DNA from: Caballeronia novacaledonica
GTDB taxonomy: Bacteria > Pseudomonadota > Gammaproteobacteria > Burkholderiales > Burkholderiaceae
DNA length: 64,000 bases
Assembly: GCF_900258035.1 (NCBI RefSeq)
Contig: NZ_OGTP01000007.1
Location: forward strand, 216,757-280,756
Direction of reading: 5' to 3'
The notes under the pieces are model-generated. The model was not told the DNA's origin. It saw only the letters and a program-made list of their open reading frames with translations, and searched no databases. Shown in pieces: positions 62,400 through 64,000 of the stretch. The position numbers were made by a program, and so were the translations under genes. The first letter of the stretch is position 1, and each line of letters begins with the position of its first letter.

Positions 62400-63395
62400 A
62401 TGGAAGTGGCGATCTATAGCTCGACGCCCTACGAGCGCGAATATCTCGACGAGGCGAACAAGCTCGAAAAGCACAAGCTCAGGTACCACGACATGTCGCT
62501 CGACATGGACACGGTCGAGCTCGCGGCGGGCTACGGCGTCGTCTGCATCTTTGTCAATGACAAGGCGGACGCCGAAGTGCTCGAAGCGCTGTACAAAGGC
62601 GGCACGCGCCTGATCGCGCTGCGTTGCACGGGCTTCAACAACGTCGATCTCGCCGCCGCCGCGAAGCTCGGCATCAAGGTGGTTCGCGTCGTCGACTATT
62701 CGCCGAACTCGGTGGCGGAGCACGCGGTCGCGCTGCTGCTCGCGATCAATCGCAAGGTGCATCGCGCATATAACCGCACCCGCGATTCGAACTTTTCGCT
62801 CGACGGCCTCATCGGTTTCGATCTGTACGGCAAGACGGTCGCGGTCGTGGGCACGGGCAAGATCGGCTGCGTCTTCGCGAAGATCATGCAGGGCTTCGGC
62901 TGCAATGTGATCGGATACGATCCGTATCCGTCGAAGGAATTCGCGGCGCTGGGACTGCAGTACGCGACGCCCGGCGAGATCGGCGAACGTGCGGACATCG
63001 TCGCGCTGTTCTGTCCGCTGACGCCGCAGACGTATCACGTCATCAATGCGGAGTCGCTCAAGCGCGCGAAGCCCGGTGCGTTGCTCGTCAACACGAGCCG
63101 CGGCGGGCTGATCGACACGGAAGCCGTCATCGAGGCGCTGAAGACGGGCCAGCTCGGCGGCCTCGCGATCGATGTCTATGAACAGGAGGCGGGACTTTTC
63201 TTTCGCGATCTGTCGAGCGAAATCATCACCGACGATATCTTTCAGCGGCTCGTTTCGTTTCCGAATGTGATCGTGACCGGGCATCAGGCGTATCTGACGC
63301 GCGAAGCATTGACGACGATCTGCGCGACCACGCTGCAAAGCATTACGGCCTTCGAGAAGAATCAGCCTCTGGAAAACGAAGTGAAGGTCAAATAG
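62400..63395 (+). CDS. D-2-hydroxyacid dehydrogenase (D-lactate dehydrogenase-like)
   Basis: The 331-residue NAD-dependent enzyme belongs to the LdhA group: MEVAIYSSTPYEREYLDEAN, LRCTGFNNVDLAAA, the dinucleotide fold GKTVAVVGTGKIGCVFAKI, catalytic Arg234 in NTSRGGLID and His295 in VTGHQAYLTREAL. It should interconvert pyruvate and D-lactate or a related 2-oxo acid. GAGGAGGCC precedes the ATG, ruling out the much longer frame that runs through the transporter gene. It is co-transcribed with the AspT-like transporter, consistent with fermentative acid metabolism plus export or exchange. Confidence 0.9.
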   Translation: MEVAIYSSTPYEREYLDEANKLEKHKLRYHDMSLDMDTVELAAGYGVVCIFVNDKADAEVLEALYKGGTRLIALRCTGFNNVDLAAAAKLGIKVVRVVDYSPNSVAEHAVALLLAINRKVHRAYNRTRDSNFSLDGLIGFDLYGKTVAVVGTGKIGCVFAKIMQGFGCNVIGYDPYPSKEFAALGLQYATPGEIGERADIVALFCPLTPQTYHVINAESLKRAKPGALLVNTSRGGLIDTEAVIEALKTGQLGGLAIDVYEQEAGLFFRDLSSEIITDDIFQRLVSFPNVIVTGHQAYLTREALTTICATTLQSITAFEKNQPLENEVKVK

Positions 63396-63743
63396 CGGCG
63401 TCCGTTCGTCGATGGCGATCATCGCTTTAGGCGGGTAATTAAAAGCCCGAAAACAATTGACGAACGGTCGAATAATTACCTGCGCCGCCATTCTTGCAAT
63501 CGATGGGGGCTTCGCATATCTTCGAGAAGTCGATTCGATTCCTCAGTGTCGAAATCGTCGTCCCCGCAGCAGAGCCCGTCCATAACCCTATTTCAAGGAT
63601 CGAAACACGGGCGACGCTTATCACGGACATCACTTTCATATCCTCACGAAATACGGAAAGTGTGCGCCAGGCGCCTTCGCGACCGCATGCCTTGCGAACA
63701 ACGACGGCGTCGTGTATCAAAGGAATCAGTCAAGGGAGTCGCC
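63396..63743. promoter_or_regulatory. Intergenic region, 348 bp
   Basis: I see no secure gene. The stretch is AT-richer than its flanks and should contain the promoter of the glycine-zipper gene, whose ribosome site GGGAG lies at 63734-63738. A minus-strand frame of about 66 codons (complement near 63637 to 63439) has GAGGA before it and a hydrophobic start, but its codon usage is unlike a gene here. Confidence 0.35.
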
Positions 63744-64000
63744 ATGAATTCAAGCAAATTGCGCGCGGGTTGCGCCATCGTGATCGCCATGATGGCGCTC
63801 GACGCGATCGCGCAGAGCAAGCCGATCGCGTATCCGTCCAAAGGTCAAAGCGCCCAGCAACAGCAAAGCGACGACGGCGCGTGCTATAGCTGGGCGAAGA
63901 GCAACACGGGCATCGACCCGGCGACCGCATCGGCGGCGCCGCCACCGCAAGGCGGTCCGGCTGTCGGCGGCGGCGAGCGCGTCGGCGGCGCGGCGCGCGG
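63744..64000 (+). CDS. Glycine-zipper (YMGG-like) exported protein, N-terminal part
   Basis: The frame runs off the window; about 85 residues are seen. A signal peptide (about 1-23, ending LDAIAQS) is followed by IAYPSKGQSAQQQQSDDGACYSWAKSNTGIDP, a Pro/Gln linker and GGGERVGGAARG. This is the start of the glycine-zipper segment seen in Burkholderiales YMGG/glycine-zipper proteins, which associate with the envelope. GGGAGTCGCC precedes the ATG. The role is unknown, and the C-terminal half lies beyond the sequence. Confidence 0.7.
   Translation, partial: MNSSKLRAGCAIVIAMMALDAIAQSKPIAYPSKGQSAQQQQSDDGACYSWAKSNTGIDPATASAAPPPQGGPAVGGGERVGGAAR

Noticed and set aside
63439..63720. Minus-strand small protein candidate with a hydrophobic start
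   Set aside because: A GAGGA lies before one possible start, but codon usage is unlike local genes and no family is recognisable. It is kept only as a note in the intergenic entry.
1..64000. Search by eye for CRISPR arrays, tRNA/rRNA genes, insertion sequences, integrases and phage genes
   Set aside because: None was seen. No regularly spaced repeats, cloverleaf-like sequences, transposases or attachment-site duplications could be supported.

Overview
The window is GC-rich DNA with densely packed genes and many LysR, MocR, LuxR and AraC-type regulators, Gram-negative porins, MFS permeases and Tat-exported enzymes. This suggests a Burkholderiaceae chromosome or megaplasmid, most likely Caballeronia/Paraburkholderia-like. 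That assignment is inferred from protein resemblance, not from a search. I saw no rRNA, tRNA, CRISPR array or intact insertion sequence.

Layout. 1-9.3 kb: an edge-truncated DUF2182 membrane protein, a TPR/winged-helix regulator with a beta-propeller protein, a lower-GC pair (FAD monooxygenase and GST-like protein), a PAS-GGDEF-EAL c-di-GMP enzyme, a DUF4410-like periplasmic protein and an MFS exporter. 9.2-16.7 kb: a LysR regulator divergent from an MFS permease, an M81 (MlrC-type) peptidase and a Tat-exported hydrolase, then a PhoX phosphatase preceded by tandem Pho-box half-sites. 17-27.4 kb: a porin, a MocR regulator divergent from an NAD(P)-binding protein, flavodoxin-fold reductases, a GNAT acetyltransferase, an MHS transporter with a PAS-LuxR regulator, an orphan betaine-type binding protein and several small proteins. 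27.3-31.6 kb: a D-galactarate/D-glucarate cluster (permease, KdgD, divergent GarD) with matching inverted operators.

31.6-45 kb is the most unusual part. Two paralogous response regulators precede a two-partner-secretion locus in the hmwA-hmwB-hmwC gene order. The locus holds an adhesin 5' end, a transporter 3' end, an HMW1C-like cytoplasmic N-glycosyltransferase, a fused methyltransferase-like/GT9-like protein and small membrane proteins. A NarL-type regulator and a BvgS/RcsC-like hybrid kinase with a C-terminal Hpt domain follow. The adhesin and transporter genes are joined out of frame near 34,705, so the adhesin body and the transporter N-terminus are missing. This is either a true deletion or a collapsed assembly. 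A short motif recurs in three intergenic stretches of this region.

45-58.5 kb: an SDR divergent from a GlxA-type regulator, then a six-gene minus-strand catabolic operon (Usp-hemerythrin-like fusion, quinone oxidoreductase, TauD/TfdA dioxygenase, BKACE, MFS, small hydrolase). Opposite it lie a MalT-type regulator, a porin and an acyl-CoA ligase. A nearly identical 21-bp palindrome stands on each side of the regulator gene in inverted orientation. 58.5-64 kb: a GlgX-type debranching enzyme, an AspT/YidE-type transporter with a D-2-hydroxyacid dehydrogenase, and a glycine-zipper-type protein that runs off the end.
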